From positions 1 to 64,000 of the forward strand of contig NZ_BAGL01000035.1 in the NCBI RefSeq assembly GCF_000308875.1: DNA of 64,000 bases, written 5' to 3'. Of the stretch, positions 45,858 through 53,655 are shown piece by piece. Below the pieces are notes generated by a model that was given only the letters and a program-made list of their open reading frames with translations, ran no database searches and was not told the DNA's origin. Made by a program: the position numbers and the translations under genes. The stretch's first letter is position 1. Each line of letters starts with the position of its first letter. This DNA comes from Nocardia transvalensis NBRC 15921. Its GTDB lineage: Bacteria > Actinomycetota > Actinomycetes > Mycobacteriales > Mycobacteriaceae.

Positions 45858-46739
45858 ATGCATGTGTTCGTCACCGGCGGTTCCGGCCTGATCGGGTCGG
45901 CGGTCGTCGCCGAACTGCTCGGCAACGGCCACACCGTCCGAGCACTCGCTCGTTCCGACGCTTCCGCGAAGGCCCTCGATGCCGTTGGCGCCCAACCGCT
46001 GCGCGGCGATCTCGCCGATCTGCCCACGCTGCGCACCGGCGCCGCCGCGGCCGACGGCGTGATCCACCTGGCCTTCAGCAACGACTTCAGCAGCCCGGAG
46101 GCCCTGGCGGCGGGAGTCGCCGAGGAGGGCGCGGCCATGGCGGCCATGGGAGACGAACTCGCGGGCAGCGATCGCCCGTTCGTGACGGTCTCGGGCACGC
46201 CGGGCGTTCCGGGCCGCGCCTCCACCGAGGCCGATCCGCTGCCGACCGACGGACCTGTCGGCGGTCGCAGTCGCTCGGTCATGGCGGTGCTCGAGCTGGC
46301 CGCACGCGGCGTGCGGAGTGCGGCCGTTCGCCTGCCGCGCACGGTGCACAACGAGGGACAGGGCGGATTCGCCGGCATCCTGACCGGCGCGGCCCGGCGC
46401 AGCGGGGTGTCCGGCTACCCGGGCGACGGCACCCAGCGCTGGCCGGCTGTGCACGCGCTCGACGCGGCCGTCCTCTTCCGGCTGGCGCTGGAGCAGGCCC
46501 CGGCTGGAACCGCGTGGCATGCCGTGGCCGACGAGGGCGACGCCGTGCGCGATATCGCGGCCGTCATCGGCCGGCGCCTGGGGTTGCCGGTGGAATCCGT
46601 GCCGCCGGAGAACTTCGGCGCGCTCGGCCCGATCTTCGCGACCGATCAGCCCGCGTCGAGCGCCCACACGCGGGAGGCGCTGGGCTGGCAGCCGCGGCAT
46701 CCGAGCCTGCTGGAGGACCTGGAGAACATCCAGCCCTGA
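45858..46739 (+). CDS. NAD-dependent epimerase/dehydratase-like protein (extended SDR)
   Basis: 293 residues. MHVFVTGGSGLIGSAVVAEL is the extended-SDR cofactor motif; ADGVIHLAFSNDF and VRLPRTVHNEGQGGF are typical of the nucleoside-diphosphate-sugar epimerase-like group with altered Tyr-Lys. The late VHALDAAVLFRLALEQAPAG and WHAVADEGDAVRDIA blocks match stress-linked SDR5-like proteins in actinobacteria. It is controlled by the divergent TetR gene. Confidence 0.9.
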   Translation: MHVFVTGGSGLIGSAVVAELLGNGHTVRALARSDASAKALDAVGAQPLRGDLADLPTLRTGAAAADGVIHLAFSNDFSSPEALAAGVAEEGAAMAAMGDELAGSDRPFVTVSGTPGVPGRASTEADPLPTDGPVGGRSRSVMAVLELAARGVRSAAVRLPRTVHNEGQGGFAGILTGAARRSGVSGYPGDGTQRWPAVHALDAAVLFRLALEQAPAGTAWHAVADEGDAVRDIAAVIGRRLGLPVESVPPENFGALGPIFATDQPASSAHTREALGWQPRHPSLLEDLENIQP

Positions 46740-46791
46740 ATCGGTACGGCGCAGGGCGTTTTTCCCGGGATCGCGTGGGCATCCGCCGCAT

Positions 46792-47046
46792 ATGTTTTCC
46801 GAAGCACCCGACCCGACTCAGGTTACGGAGGCCGATCTGCGTCAGCTGCTTCAAACCGGCTGCCCCGGAACTCGGCTCGTCTTGCGGGAGGGGCGTATTC
46901 GCCTCGCTCCCGCCACCGGGGACGACGCGGACGGGAAGTCGCTGATCACCCGCGGGGAACTGGCCTCGCGGGTCGGCGACCGTCTCGAATCGTCCACGCT
47001 GATGGCCGAGGCGGAACTGCTGAACCAGACGTTCGGTTTTCACTGA
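46792..47046 (+). CDS. Hypothetical protein, 84 residues
   Basis: ATG 46792 opens MFSEAPDPTQVTEADLRQLLQTG, then LVLREGRIRLAPATGDDADG and LITRGELASRVGDRLESSTL. Amphipathic helices are likely. No ribosome site is clear and no family is recognised. It lies 52 bp after the epimerase gene on the same strand and is convergent with gtrA. Confidence 0.45.
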   Translation: MFSEAPDPTQVTEADLRQLLQTGCPGTRLVLREGRIRLAPATGDDADGKSLITRGELASRVGDRLESSTLMAEAELLNQTFGFH

Positions 47047-47050
47047 GCGC

Positions 47051-47542
47051 TCAGAACACGAAGCCGCGCAAGGCCAGGAAGCGCATACCGCCGACCGCCG
47101 CCGTGACGGCGATCATGGCGCCCGCCTGGGCGAGGCCGCCGAGACCGGGAGCCCAGAAGCCGAGGACGGCCAGCGCCGCGGTGCTGATCAACACGCCGAG
47201 CAGGGCCAGCCCGCCGCCCTCCCACTGAGCGGTGAACCAGCCGACGCGCCCGGCCGCCCGGAACGTCAGCTGCCGGTGGAGTTCGTTCGCGATCACCGTG
47301 CTGACGATCGACCCGGCGATATTGGCGACCAGCGGGCCGATTCCGCTCATCGCCAGGAACAGCAGGACATACGCGATATTGCTGGCGCCGCCGACCAGAG
47401 CGAAGCGGATCAGCTGGGCGAAGGCGTGATCGCTGCGCAGGTATCGCGTCGGGCGGGGCTCGGCGCGCAGCATCGGGGCCAGGTCGATATCCCCGAGGAT
47501 CGTGGCCCGCAGTCCGGGAGTGGCGAATGCTGTGCTGTTCAC
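47051..47542 (-). CDS. GtrA-family membrane protein
   Basis: 163 residues from GTG 47542; a longer GTG start at 47605 would put the triple GGTGTCAG repeat inside the gene, so I prefer the shorter form. Four membrane helices with the GtrA pattern FALVGGASNIAYVLLFLAM, LVANIAGSIVSTVIANELHRQLTFR and a final MRFLALRGFVF. GtrA proteins flip or help transfer polyprenyl-linked sugars for cell-wall polysaccharides. Confidence 0.86.
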   Translation of the reverse strand: MNSTAFATPGLRATILGDIDLAPMLRAEPRPTRYLRSDHAFAQLIRFALVGGASNIAYVLLFLAMSGIGPLVANIAGSIVSTVIANELHRQLTFRAAGRVGWFTAQWEGGGLALLGVLISTAALAVLGFWAPGLGGLAQAGAMIAVTAAVGGMRFLALRGFVF

Positions 47543-47575
47543 ACCGATACTGTCGCGAGCCGGGCTGTCGCCGCT

Positions 47576-47606
47576 CTGACACCGGACTGACACCCCAGCT
47601 GACACC
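47576..47606. promoter_or_regulatory. Three CTGACACC direct repeats
   Basis: CTGACACC at 47576-47583, 47587-47594 and 47599-47606, spaced 11-12 bp. On the gtrA strand they read GGTGTCAG. Evenly spaced direct repeats of this kind are usual for OmpR/PhoP-class regulators. Just upstream of gtrA. Confidence 0.55.
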
Positions 47607-47627
47607 GGGCGCCGGGCTTGCCCGACG

Positions 47628-48608
47628 TCAGGCGGACGTGACCTCGAGAACCAGTTTGCCCGTGGTGGAGCCGGATTCGATGCGGTGGTGCGCCTCGACG
47701 GCGCGGGTCAGCGGGAGGGTCTCGACCTGGATCCGGAGATCTCCGGAGGTGGCCGCGCCGATCGCGCGGCGGAGGGCGGCGCCGGCCTGGGCGGGATAGG
47801 CGGCGGCGAAGGCGGCCAGATTGAACCCGGAGACCGTCTTGCTGGTGAACCAGAGTTCGTTCGCCGAGATCCCGATATCGTCCGCACCGGAGGCATTGCC
47901 CATCACCACGAGCCGGCCGAGCGGGGCGAGCCGGTCCAGGCCGGCGCGGCGGGCGGGGCCGCCGACCATGTCGACCACGATGTCGAACTCACCCGCTTCG
48001 GCGAGCCGATCGCGCAGGATCACCTCGTCGTAGCCGAACGACCTTGCGGTCTCGATCTTTTCGGGGCTGCCGACGGTACCGACCACGCGGCCCGCGCCCA
48101 GCAGCCGGGCCACCTGACCGAGCTGGCTGCCGACGCCACCCGCGGCGGCGTGCACGAGCACGCTCTCGCCGGGTTCGATGCGGGCGACGCGGTCGAGGAC
48201 CAGGAACGCGGTGGTGCTGTTGGACGGCAGGGCGGCGGCGGTGGCCAGGCTCAGCGACCGCTCGTCGAGCGGGATCACCAGATCGGCGGAGGTGACCACG
48301 ACCTCGGCGTAGCCGCCGCTGTCGACGATGGTCAGCGCGGCCACCGGCTGGCCCACGCGCAGATCCTCCACGCCCGCTCCGACGGCGCGGATGTGGCCGG
48401 AGACCTCGATGCCGGGCACGAACGGCAGGGGAACGTCGACGACGCCCTGCCGGTAGAGGACCTCGGCGAAGTTGGCGCCCGCGTAGGCCACATCGATGGC
48501 GACCTGGCCCGGTCCGGGCTCGGGGAGGGTGACGGTGGCCGCGCGCAGGACTTCCGCGGGGCCGAATTCGGGGATGGTGATCGCTCGCATCCGGGTGGCA
48601 TTGCTCAT
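47628..48608 (-). CDS. MDR-family zinc-free dehydrogenase / quinone reductase
   Basis: 326 residues from ATG 48608. GroES-like N-terminal domain (MRAITIPEFGPAEVLRAATV, AYAGANFAEVLYRQG, VPGIEVSGHIRAVG) and Rossmann domain (VLVHAAAGGVGSQLGQVARLLGAG, VGTVGSPEKIETARSFGYD). Zinc ligands are missing. It follows the MmyB-like gene at 48678-49535 on the same strand by 69 bp. Confidence 0.9.
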   Translation of the reverse strand: MSNATRMRAITIPEFGPAEVLRAATVTLPEPGPGQVAIDVAYAGANFAEVLYRQGVVDVPLPFVPGIEVSGHIRAVGAGVEDLRVGQPVAALTIVDSGGYAEVVVTSADLVIPLDERSLSLATAAALPSNSTTAFLVLDRVARIEPGESVLVHAAAGGVGSQLGQVARLLGAGRVVGTVGSPEKIETARSFGYDEVILRDRLAEAGEFDIVVDMVGGPARRAGLDRLAPLGRLVVMGNASGADDIGISANELWFTSKTVSGFNLAAFAAAYPAQAGAALRRAIGAATSGDLRIQVETLPLTRAVEAHHRIESGSTTGKLVLEVTSA

Positions 48609-48677
48609 GACACCGATCCTGCGGGCGCGGCGTGGCGATAGGCAGTGCCGGTTCATGGGGGGTGTGGCGCCACCAGG

Positions 48678-49535
48678 CTACGAATGCAGCAGGCGCTCCA
48701 GCCGGTTCTCGGTCTCGGTGCCCGGGACCGGGTTGTGCAGGATGAGGTGGTGGCCCGGATGGTCGGGCAGGGGGAGCAGGGTCGCCTCGAACACCATGAC
48801 CCCGACCTCGGGGTGGTCGACGGCTTTGATCGCGGTCGCGTGCTCGGCCGCGTCGTGGCGGGCCCACAGCCGCGCGAATTCCGGGCTGACCTGTGCCAGA
48901 TCGTCGGCGATGCGGTCGAATTCCGGATCGTCGGGATAGCGGGCGGCGTCGCCGCGGAATACGGCTGCCGTCGCCGCCGCGATCTCGTCCCACTGCTGGT
49001 GCAGCACCCGGAACCGCGCGTTGGTGAAGAAGGAGATCAGGCAGTTGTGGTCGGTGTCGCCGTAGCCGAATACCGCCCGCGCGGCGTCGTTGACGGCGGT
49101 GAAGTTCCAGTGCCGGTCCCGGATGTAGCCCGGTCGCGGCGCCCAGGTGTCGAGCAGCCGCAGCATCTGCGGTGAGGCGGGCACCGACGGAATCGCTGTC
49201 CGCTGCGGCGGATTCAGCCCCGCCAGGCGATACAGGTGGGCACGCTCGGCCTCGTCGAGTCGCAAGGCGCGGGCGACCGCGTCAAGCACATCCTCGGAGA
49301 CCTTGATATCGCGGCCTTGTTCGAGCCACGTGTACCAGGAGACTCCCACCCCCGCCAGCACCGCGACCTCCTCCCGCCGCAGGCCCGGCGTGCGCCGGCG
49401 GCCCGCGTCGGGCAGTCCCACCTCGGCGGGCGTCAGGCGTTCCCGGCGGCTGCGCAGGTACTCCCGCAATTCTTCGCGCCGCCGGTCCCGCGAGACGCCG
49501 GCGCGGACTTCGGAATTCTGGGAGGTGGTGGTCAC
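48678..49535 (-). CDS. MmyB-like HTH regulator
   Basis: 285 residues from GTG 49535. XRE HTH with the hallmark RRTPGLRREEVAVLAGVG and WYTWLEQGRDIKVSEDVLDA, followed by an MmyB ligand domain (YIRDRHWNFTAVNDAARAVFG, ISFFTNARFRVLHQQWDEIA, HPEVGVMVFEATLLPLPDHPG). It probably controls the adjoining MDR gene downstream. This is the second MmyB-like regulator of the window. Confidence 0.92.
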   Translation of the reverse strand: MTTTSQNSEVRAGVSRDRRREELREYLRSRRERLTPAEVGLPDAGRRRTPGLRREEVAVLAGVGVSWYTWLEQGRDIKVSEDVLDAVARALRLDEAERAHLYRLAGLNPPQRTAIPSVPASPQMLRLLDTWAPRPGYIRDRHWNFTAVNDAARAVFGYGDTDHNCLISFFTNARFRVLHQQWDEIAAATAAVFRGDAARYPDDPEFDRIADDLAQVSPEFARLWARHDAAEHATAIKAVDHPEVGVMVFEATLLPLPDHPGHHLILHNPVPGTETENRLERLLHS

Positions 49536-49575
49536 GGGTCCACGATAGATCGATGCTGGTCGAGGGCGAGAGCGC

Positions 49576-50421
49576 CTATGTCCTGTCCGGGACAGACTCT
49601 GCGCTCGGGCAGCAGTCGTCTCCGCAGCAGGCGGCGGTAGGTTCTTGCCGCGCGGAGGGTTTGACGGCCTTGACGATCGCGGAATGCATGCCGTCGGCGA
49701 CCTCGTGGGTCGGGGTGATATCGATGTCGGTGAATCCGGCCGCGGTGAGGTGGGCGCGATATTCGGTGAACGACAGTGCTCCGGCGATGCAGCCGACATA
49801 GCTGCCGCGTTGCGCGCGGTCGGCCGGGGTCAGGGTGTCGTCGGCGACCACGTCGGTGATGCCGATCCGACCGCCGGGTGTCAGGACGCGGGCCATCTCG
49901 GCGAAGACGGCAGGTTTGTCGACGGACAGATTGATCACGCAGTTGGAGATGACCACGTCGATCGTGTTGGCGGGCAACGGGATCGACTCGATCGTTCCTT
50001 TCAGGAACTCCACGTTCGCCACCCCGGCCTTGGCGACGTTCTCGGCGGCGAGGGCGAGCATCTCGTCGGTCATGTCGACCCCGAACGCCTTTCCGGTGTC
50101 CCCGACGCGGCGCGCGGACAGGATGACGTCGATCCCGCCGCCGGAGCCGAGGTCCAGGACCCGCTCACCGGCCCGCAGGTCCGCGACGGCGGTCGGGTTG
50201 CCGCAGCCCAGTGACGCCGCCACCGCCTGAATCGGCAGCTCGCCGCGGTCGGCCGCGCCGTACAGGCTCGCGCCGAAGGTCGGATCGATATCCGTCGGAC
50301 CGGTTGTGCAGCAGGCGGATCCGCAACAGTCCTCGGCCACGCCGCCGGCCGTCACTGTCTGTGCCGCCGCCGCGTACCGGGCTCGCACCGTCTCCCGCAG
50401 GTCGTGCTGCTGGTGGGACAT
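49576..50421 (-). CDS. arsM: Arsenite S-adenosylmethionine methyltransferase
   Basis: 281 residues from ATG 50421 (GGAAGGAGTGTGAGGTC upstream). The SAM motif VLDLGSGGGIDVILSA is followed by the conserved NCVINLSVDKPAVFAEMARVL of ArsM; cysteines at VAEDCCGSACC, ASLGCGNP, NCVI and YVGCIAGAL are arsenic ligands. The C-terminal ACCGDDCCP adds more. It methylates arsenite to volatile forms. It is divergent from arsR with an operator between. Confidence 0.93.
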   Translation of the reverse strand: MSHQQHDLRETVRARYAAAAQTVTAGGVAEDCCGSACCTTGPTDIDPTFGASLYGAADRGELPIQAVAASLGCGNPTAVADLRAGERVLDLGSGGGIDVILSARRVGDTGKAFGVDMTDEMLALAAENVAKAGVANVEFLKGTIESIPLPANTIDVVISNCVINLSVDKPAVFAEMARVLTPGGRIGITDVVADDTLTPADRAQRGSYVGCIAGALSFTEYRAHLTAAGFTDIDITPTHEVADGMHSAIVKAVKPSARQEPTAACCGDDCCPSAESVPDRT

Positions 50422-50468
50422 GACCTCACACTCCTTCCGAACCCCGGCGGATAAGTACCTGACCGGGC

Positions 50469-50490
50469 TGTATCGACGAATATCGATACA
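50469..50490. promoter_or_regulatory. ArsR operator
   Basis: TGTATCGA-N6-TCGATACA, a perfect 8-bp dyad between arsM and arsR, 48 bp from the arsM start and 41 bp from the arsR start. ArsR/SmtB sites with this architecture are standard. Confidence 0.85.
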
Positions 50491-50530
50491 CAGCTTGCGC
50501 CGCTGGATAGGCAACTGTCAATATAGATGG

Positions 50531-50896
50531 GTGTCGAAACAGGAATCCGTGGTGATCGCGTCCACCGACTGCTGCGCGACCACCTTGTCCGCGCCGCTGG
50601 ATGCCGAGGCGGCGGCCGGACTGGCGGGCATGTTCAAGGCGCTCGCCGACCCGGTCCGGCTGCGGGTCCTGTCCCTGATCGCGGCCCGCGGCGGCGGAGA
50701 GGTGTGTGTCTGCGAGCTGACCCCGGCCTTCGACCTGTCGCAGCCCACGATCTCCCATCACCTGAAGGTGCTGCGAGAGGCCGGGCTGATCGACAGCCAG
50801 CGCCGCGGCACCTGGGTCTACTACCGGGTGATCCCCGAAGCGCTGCAACGACTCTCGTCGGTACTGACGCTCGACGTGCCAGCGGGGGCATCGTGA
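50531..50896 (+). CDS. arsR: ArsR-family metalloregulator
   Basis: 121 residues from GTG 50531; other GTG starts at codons 8-9 are possible. The winged HTH runs from about 26 to 108: AGMFKALADPVRLRVLSLIA, VCVCELTPAFDLSQPTISHHLKVLREAG and GTWVYYRVIPE. CVCEL carries the metal-binding cysteine pair in alpha 3, and STDCCATT near the N-terminus may add ligands. It should release DNA on arsenite binding, opening arsM. Confidence 0.92.
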   Translation: MSKQESVVIASTDCCATTLSAPLDAEAAAGLAGMFKALADPVRLRVLSLIAARGGGEVCVCELTPAFDLSQPTISHHLKVLREAGLIDSQRRGTWVYYRVIPEALQRLSSVLTLDVPAGAS

Positions 50897-50937
50897 TCCT
50901 GGAACATGCGCTGCGGGTACTCGACGCGTCACCGCGC

Positions 50938-50984
50938 CGATATGGGTGAATGTGCTTCTCGTAGAAGCACATTCACCCATATCG
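50938..50984. terminator. Perfect 22-bp hairpin (3-nt loop)
   Basis: Arms 50938-50959 and 50963-50984 pair without a mismatch around a CGT loop. It lies between arsR and the small membrane gene at 51001, which point towards each other. Such a long perfect stem is unusual for a plain terminator. Confidence 0.85.
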
Positions 50985-51000
50985 TTCGCTCAGCGGTGTA

Positions 51001-51156
51001 TCAGTTCACTTGCCGCAGGTGGAGGATTCCGTTCACCGCCCACGCGACGTCGCGTAATCCGGATGTGGCGCCGGTGCGGAGCACGACGAGGGCGCAGAGC
51101 GCCAGGTAGCAGATGAAACAACTCGAGCCGAGCAGTGCGATGGTGTACACGTTCAT
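51001..51156 (-). CDS. Small membrane protein, 51 residues
   Basis: ATG 51156 opens MNVYTIALLGSSCFICYLAL, one membrane helix to about residue 26, then CALVVLRTGATSGLRDVAWAVNGILHLRQVN. A CAGGGA lies just before the start. Hydrophobicity and codon use support coding, but no family is recognised. Confidence 0.6.
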   Translation of the reverse strand: MNVYTIALLGSSCFICYLALCALVVLRTGATSGLRDVAWAVNGILHLRQVN

Positions 51157-51564
51157 TCCCTGTGTTCGCGAATCGTGCGCCGGAAACAGCGCGTGTCAGT
51201 CTTTTCCGAGTGACAGCCCGACTCGGAGTTTCCCGAGCGCAGTCGGTAACGGGGCGATTCTGCTGCGAGCATCACGCCTGAACATGCGATTCACGGCACT
51301 ACATCCAATGCGAAGACCCCCCGCGGGCTGCATCACACAAGAAGCAGTGAACGTCCTGCCTCAACTCAGATCATTTGCCCTCCAAGGGTTCCTGCGCCAT
51401 TGCCCGCCATCATCCCTCAGAGTTACTGCCCTCGCAAGGAGTGCCACTCCCTTGCTTCGGCTCTGCCGCGCAGTCCCACTGCGAGCATGAAGAGTTCGGA
51501 GTACACGTCGCCTCACCACTCGGCGTTGTCGAACACACTGTCACACTGAGTGATTCACACCATG
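51157..51564. other. Unexplained intergenic segment
   Basis: About 408 bp with lower GC, no gene with codon bias, and no repeat to the rest of the window. TGTCACAC occurs at 51538 and again near 51563 with CACAC patterns between. It may be regulatory or a degraded insertion. Confidence 0.5.
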
Positions 51565-52407
51565 TCACACGCTGTCGTCGCGCGCGAGACGCCAATTCTC
51601 CGGGCGGGCGGTGTGGGATGCGGCGAAGGGGAGGAGTAGGGCGGCGGTGTGGGAGGGGTTTTCGATGATCGGGGAATGTCCACTGCCGGGGAGCATTTCG
51701 ATGCGTGCGCCGGGGACGGCGCGGTACCGGGCGGCCGATGTGGGGCGGACGCGCTGGTCCTTCTCGCCGAAGAGCACCAGTAGTGGGGTGTCGAGGGTGG
51801 CGAGGCGGTCGGGGAGGGGTTGGTGGGCGAGGTAGTCGGTGGCTGCTCGGGTTGCTTTCAGGAACGAGTGGATGGTCATGCCGCGTAGTTCGTCCAGGAA
51901 TTGGCGGGGGATCTCGAAGCCTTCGGCGAATCCGGCGGCGATGGCCGGGCGGAGTTGGTCGTCGGTCAGGTTGTCCCATTGGGACGGGTCGATGGTGATG
52001 CTCTGGGGGATGGCCGCGTCCACGGACGGGGCGGTATCGATCAGTACGAGTGCCGATACGAGGGCGGGGTTCCGGGCGGCGAGTGCGGTGGCGACCATGC
52101 CGCCGCTGGAATGGCCTGCGATCACGGTGTTGTCGATGTCGAGCCGGTCCAAGACGTTGCCGACCCGGCGGGCCTGGTCCTCGACGGCGTAGCTGCCGTC
52201 CGCCGGTTCGGCCGATCGGCCGCATCCGAGCAGGTCGATCCGGACAACGCGGTGGGACTCCGTCAGCAGCGGGACCAGCGCGTCCCACGAGCGCGCGGAG
52301 GCCGCGGAACCGTGGATCAGCAGGAGCGCGGGTGCGTCGCGCGGGCCGTCCTGCCGCACGTACATATCGCCGTCGTCCAGCGGGAAGGTCGATTCCTCGA
52401 TGGTCAT
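51565..52407 (-). CDS. Alpha/beta hydrolase
   Basis: 280 residues. Typical fold: LLIHGSAASARSWDALVPLL with the oxyanion HG, VVRIDLLGCGRSAEP, nucleophile GHSSGG, acid in LFGEKDQRVRP and late His in GSGHSPIIENPSHTAALLL. Soluble esterase or epoxide-hydrolase-like enzyme with unknown substrate. It points in the same direction as the permuted papain gene upstream. Confidence 0.88.
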   Translation of the reverse strand: MTIEESTFPLDDGDMYVRQDGPRDAPALLLIHGSAASARSWDALVPLLTESHRVVRIDLLGCGRSAEPADGSYAVEDQARRVGNVLDRLDIDNTVIAGHSSGGMVATALAARNPALVSALVLIDTAPSVDAAIPQSITIDPSQWDNLTDDQLRPAIAAGFAEGFEIPRQFLDELRGMTIHSFLKATRAATDYLAHQPLPDRLATLDTPLLVLFGEKDQRVRPTSAARYRAVPGARIEMLPGSGHSPIIENPSHTAALLLPFAASHTARPENWRLARDDSV

Positions 52408-52458
52408 GTCGCTCAGTGTGGCCGCCGGTGCGGACGGCCGTCTTGGACGAATGTTCCG

Positions 52459-53163
52459 TCAGGCGGGGGGTGCGGGCATGGTTACCGCGATCTCGCCGCC
52501 GAGGTGGTAGTCCTCGGCGAGGTGCAGGTTGTCGCCGCTCCAGAAGCGGCCCGGGTCATACCAATTCGCGGGTCTGTCGGGGAGTAGGCCCATCGCCTGG
52601 TAGGTCAACGCGACGATTTCCGCGCAGTAGGCGCTCTCCAGATTCGCGCGGTCGGGTTCGCGGTCCGCGGCGGCCGGTGTGCGTTCCGGGCTCGCGTTCC
52701 GGCGTTTCCACCATCGCTTCGGGGCCGGGACACGGCCCAGGAACCAGCGTCCGGCCAAGGCGCTGGTGGACGGGAAGGGGGTGCCGTCGAGCCTGGCCAC
52801 GACGCGGAGTGCGGCGTCCTCCATCTCGCGGGTGACGGGGCGGTCGAGCTGGCGGATCCATGCCTGCTGGCCGTAGACCTCGTTCCATCGGGTGGCCGCG
52901 GCGCGCAGGTCGTGGAGCTGGGCGCCGCGATGATGGGTGCCCGACCACACATCCGGCAGGGAGCGGCCCAGTTCGGCGTGCCACATCAGCGCCGGGAGAT
53001 CGTCGACGACCACCGCCATACCGACATGGTTGACCGGACTGTTGGTCAGTCCCCGGATCGCGCGGTCGGCGCCGGAGTGACCGCGGAACAGCCACAGATC
53101 TCCTGTCCGCGTGAGTTCTACCGCGTCGTCGAAGCCGATACTCGAGGGCGATTCGCGTGGCAC
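52459..53163 (-). CDS. Permuted papain-fold (NlpC/P60-like) protein
   Basis: 234 residues from GTG 53163. The order is circularly permuted as in the YaeF/YiiX group: GDLWLFRGHSG then SPVNHVGMAV with His46 first, and the Cys in ESAYCAEIVALTY (Cys180) last. Between them is a less conserved region with WKRRNASPERTP. Such proteins are thiol hydrolases or lipid/amide hydrolases. A shared -10 region (CTAGCCTAG at 53168-53176) serves the gene at 53181 too. Confidence 0.78.
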   Translation of the reverse strand: MPRESPSSIGFDDAVELTRTGDLWLFRGHSGADRAIRGLTNSPVNHVGMAVVVDDLPALMWHAELGRSLPDVWSGTHHRGAQLHDLRAAATRWNEVYGQQAWIRQLDRPVTREMEDAALRVVARLDGTPFPSTSALAGRWFLGRVPAPKRWWKRRNASPERTPAAADREPDRANLESAYCAEIVALTYQAMGLLPDRPANWYDPGRFWSGDNLHLAEDYHLGGEIAVTMPAPPA

Positions 53164-53168
53164 ACGTC

Positions 53169-53175
53169 TAGCCTA
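53169..53175. promoter_or_regulatory. Overlapping -10 elements for two leaderless genes
   Basis: TAGCCT (53169-53174, forward) and TAGGCT (53175-53170, reverse) overlap in the palindrome CTAGCCTAG. They lie 7 bp from ATG 53181 and GTG 53163, so both transcripts could begin at the start codon. Confidence 0.55.
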
Positions 53176-53180
53176 GGTGC

Positions 53181-53342
53181 ATGCGCTGGTGGAAAATGCT
53201 GGGTTTGGCGGGCGCCGCCGGTGTCGCGGCGACCGGAGTGGTGATCGTGCGCAACGAACGCAAGCGCCGCGCCTACACCTCGGACCAGGTTCGCGAACGT
53301 CTGCACGCCCGCGTCGCCGACCAGCAGGGCACGTCCGACTGA
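53181..53342 (+). CDS. Small single-pass membrane protein
   Basis: 53 residues from ATG 53181, MRWWKMLGLAGAAGVAATGV. One N-terminal membrane helix (about 5-23) is followed by a basic, helical tail (VRNERKRRAYTSDQVRERLHARVADQQ). This form (a short hydrophobic start with RRxYTPDEIRDRLHERLA-like tail) is common in mycobacteria and Nocardia. Its function is unknown. No ribosome site; likely leaderless. Confidence 0.75.
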   Translation: MRWWKMLGLAGAAGVAATGVVIVRNERKRRAYTSDQVRERLHARVADQQGTSD

Positions 53343-53655
53343 TCCCGCGCCACAGCGGCTCCGGCCCAGCACCGATGGGCGGAAGCGGCTCGTGGTGCGT
53401 CCGCCCATCGGTACCGGTGTATCCGAGACAGTGTCCGGCAGGCCTTTCGGCAGCCACCGGACACCACCTTGTATTCGGATCAACCTGCGAAACGGTTTGG
53501 TTTTCGTTCGCCCTGATTCCGGAAGGGCCCTGAGCTGTTCACAAACCTCTGGGTGCGTACCGGATGATTTTGTAAGTACTTGCCGGTCGGTGAGGTGTGG
53601 GTGAGCCTAGGTGCAGCGCGCGCCGAAGACCTCTCTCGAACCGAAGGAGCAAGTG
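53343..53655. other. Gap between small membrane gene and imine reductase-like gene
   Basis: 313 bp. It contains the hairpin at 53371-53412 and a perfect AAGTACTT palindrome within GTAAGTACTTGC at 53572-53583, some 75 bp upstream of ATG 53656. No gene is seen. Confidence 0.5.
53371..53412 (+). terminator. Hairpin terminator
   Basis: ACCGATGGGCGGA and TCCGCCCATCGGT pair over 13 bp (53371-53383, 53400-53412) with a 16-nt loop, 28 bp after the stop of the 53-residue gene. Confidence 0.75.

Noticed and set aside
51113..51490. 125-codon forward frame in the low-GC gap
   Set aside because: No codon bias, ribosome site or homology-like pattern; it overlaps the antisense of the 51-residue gene start.
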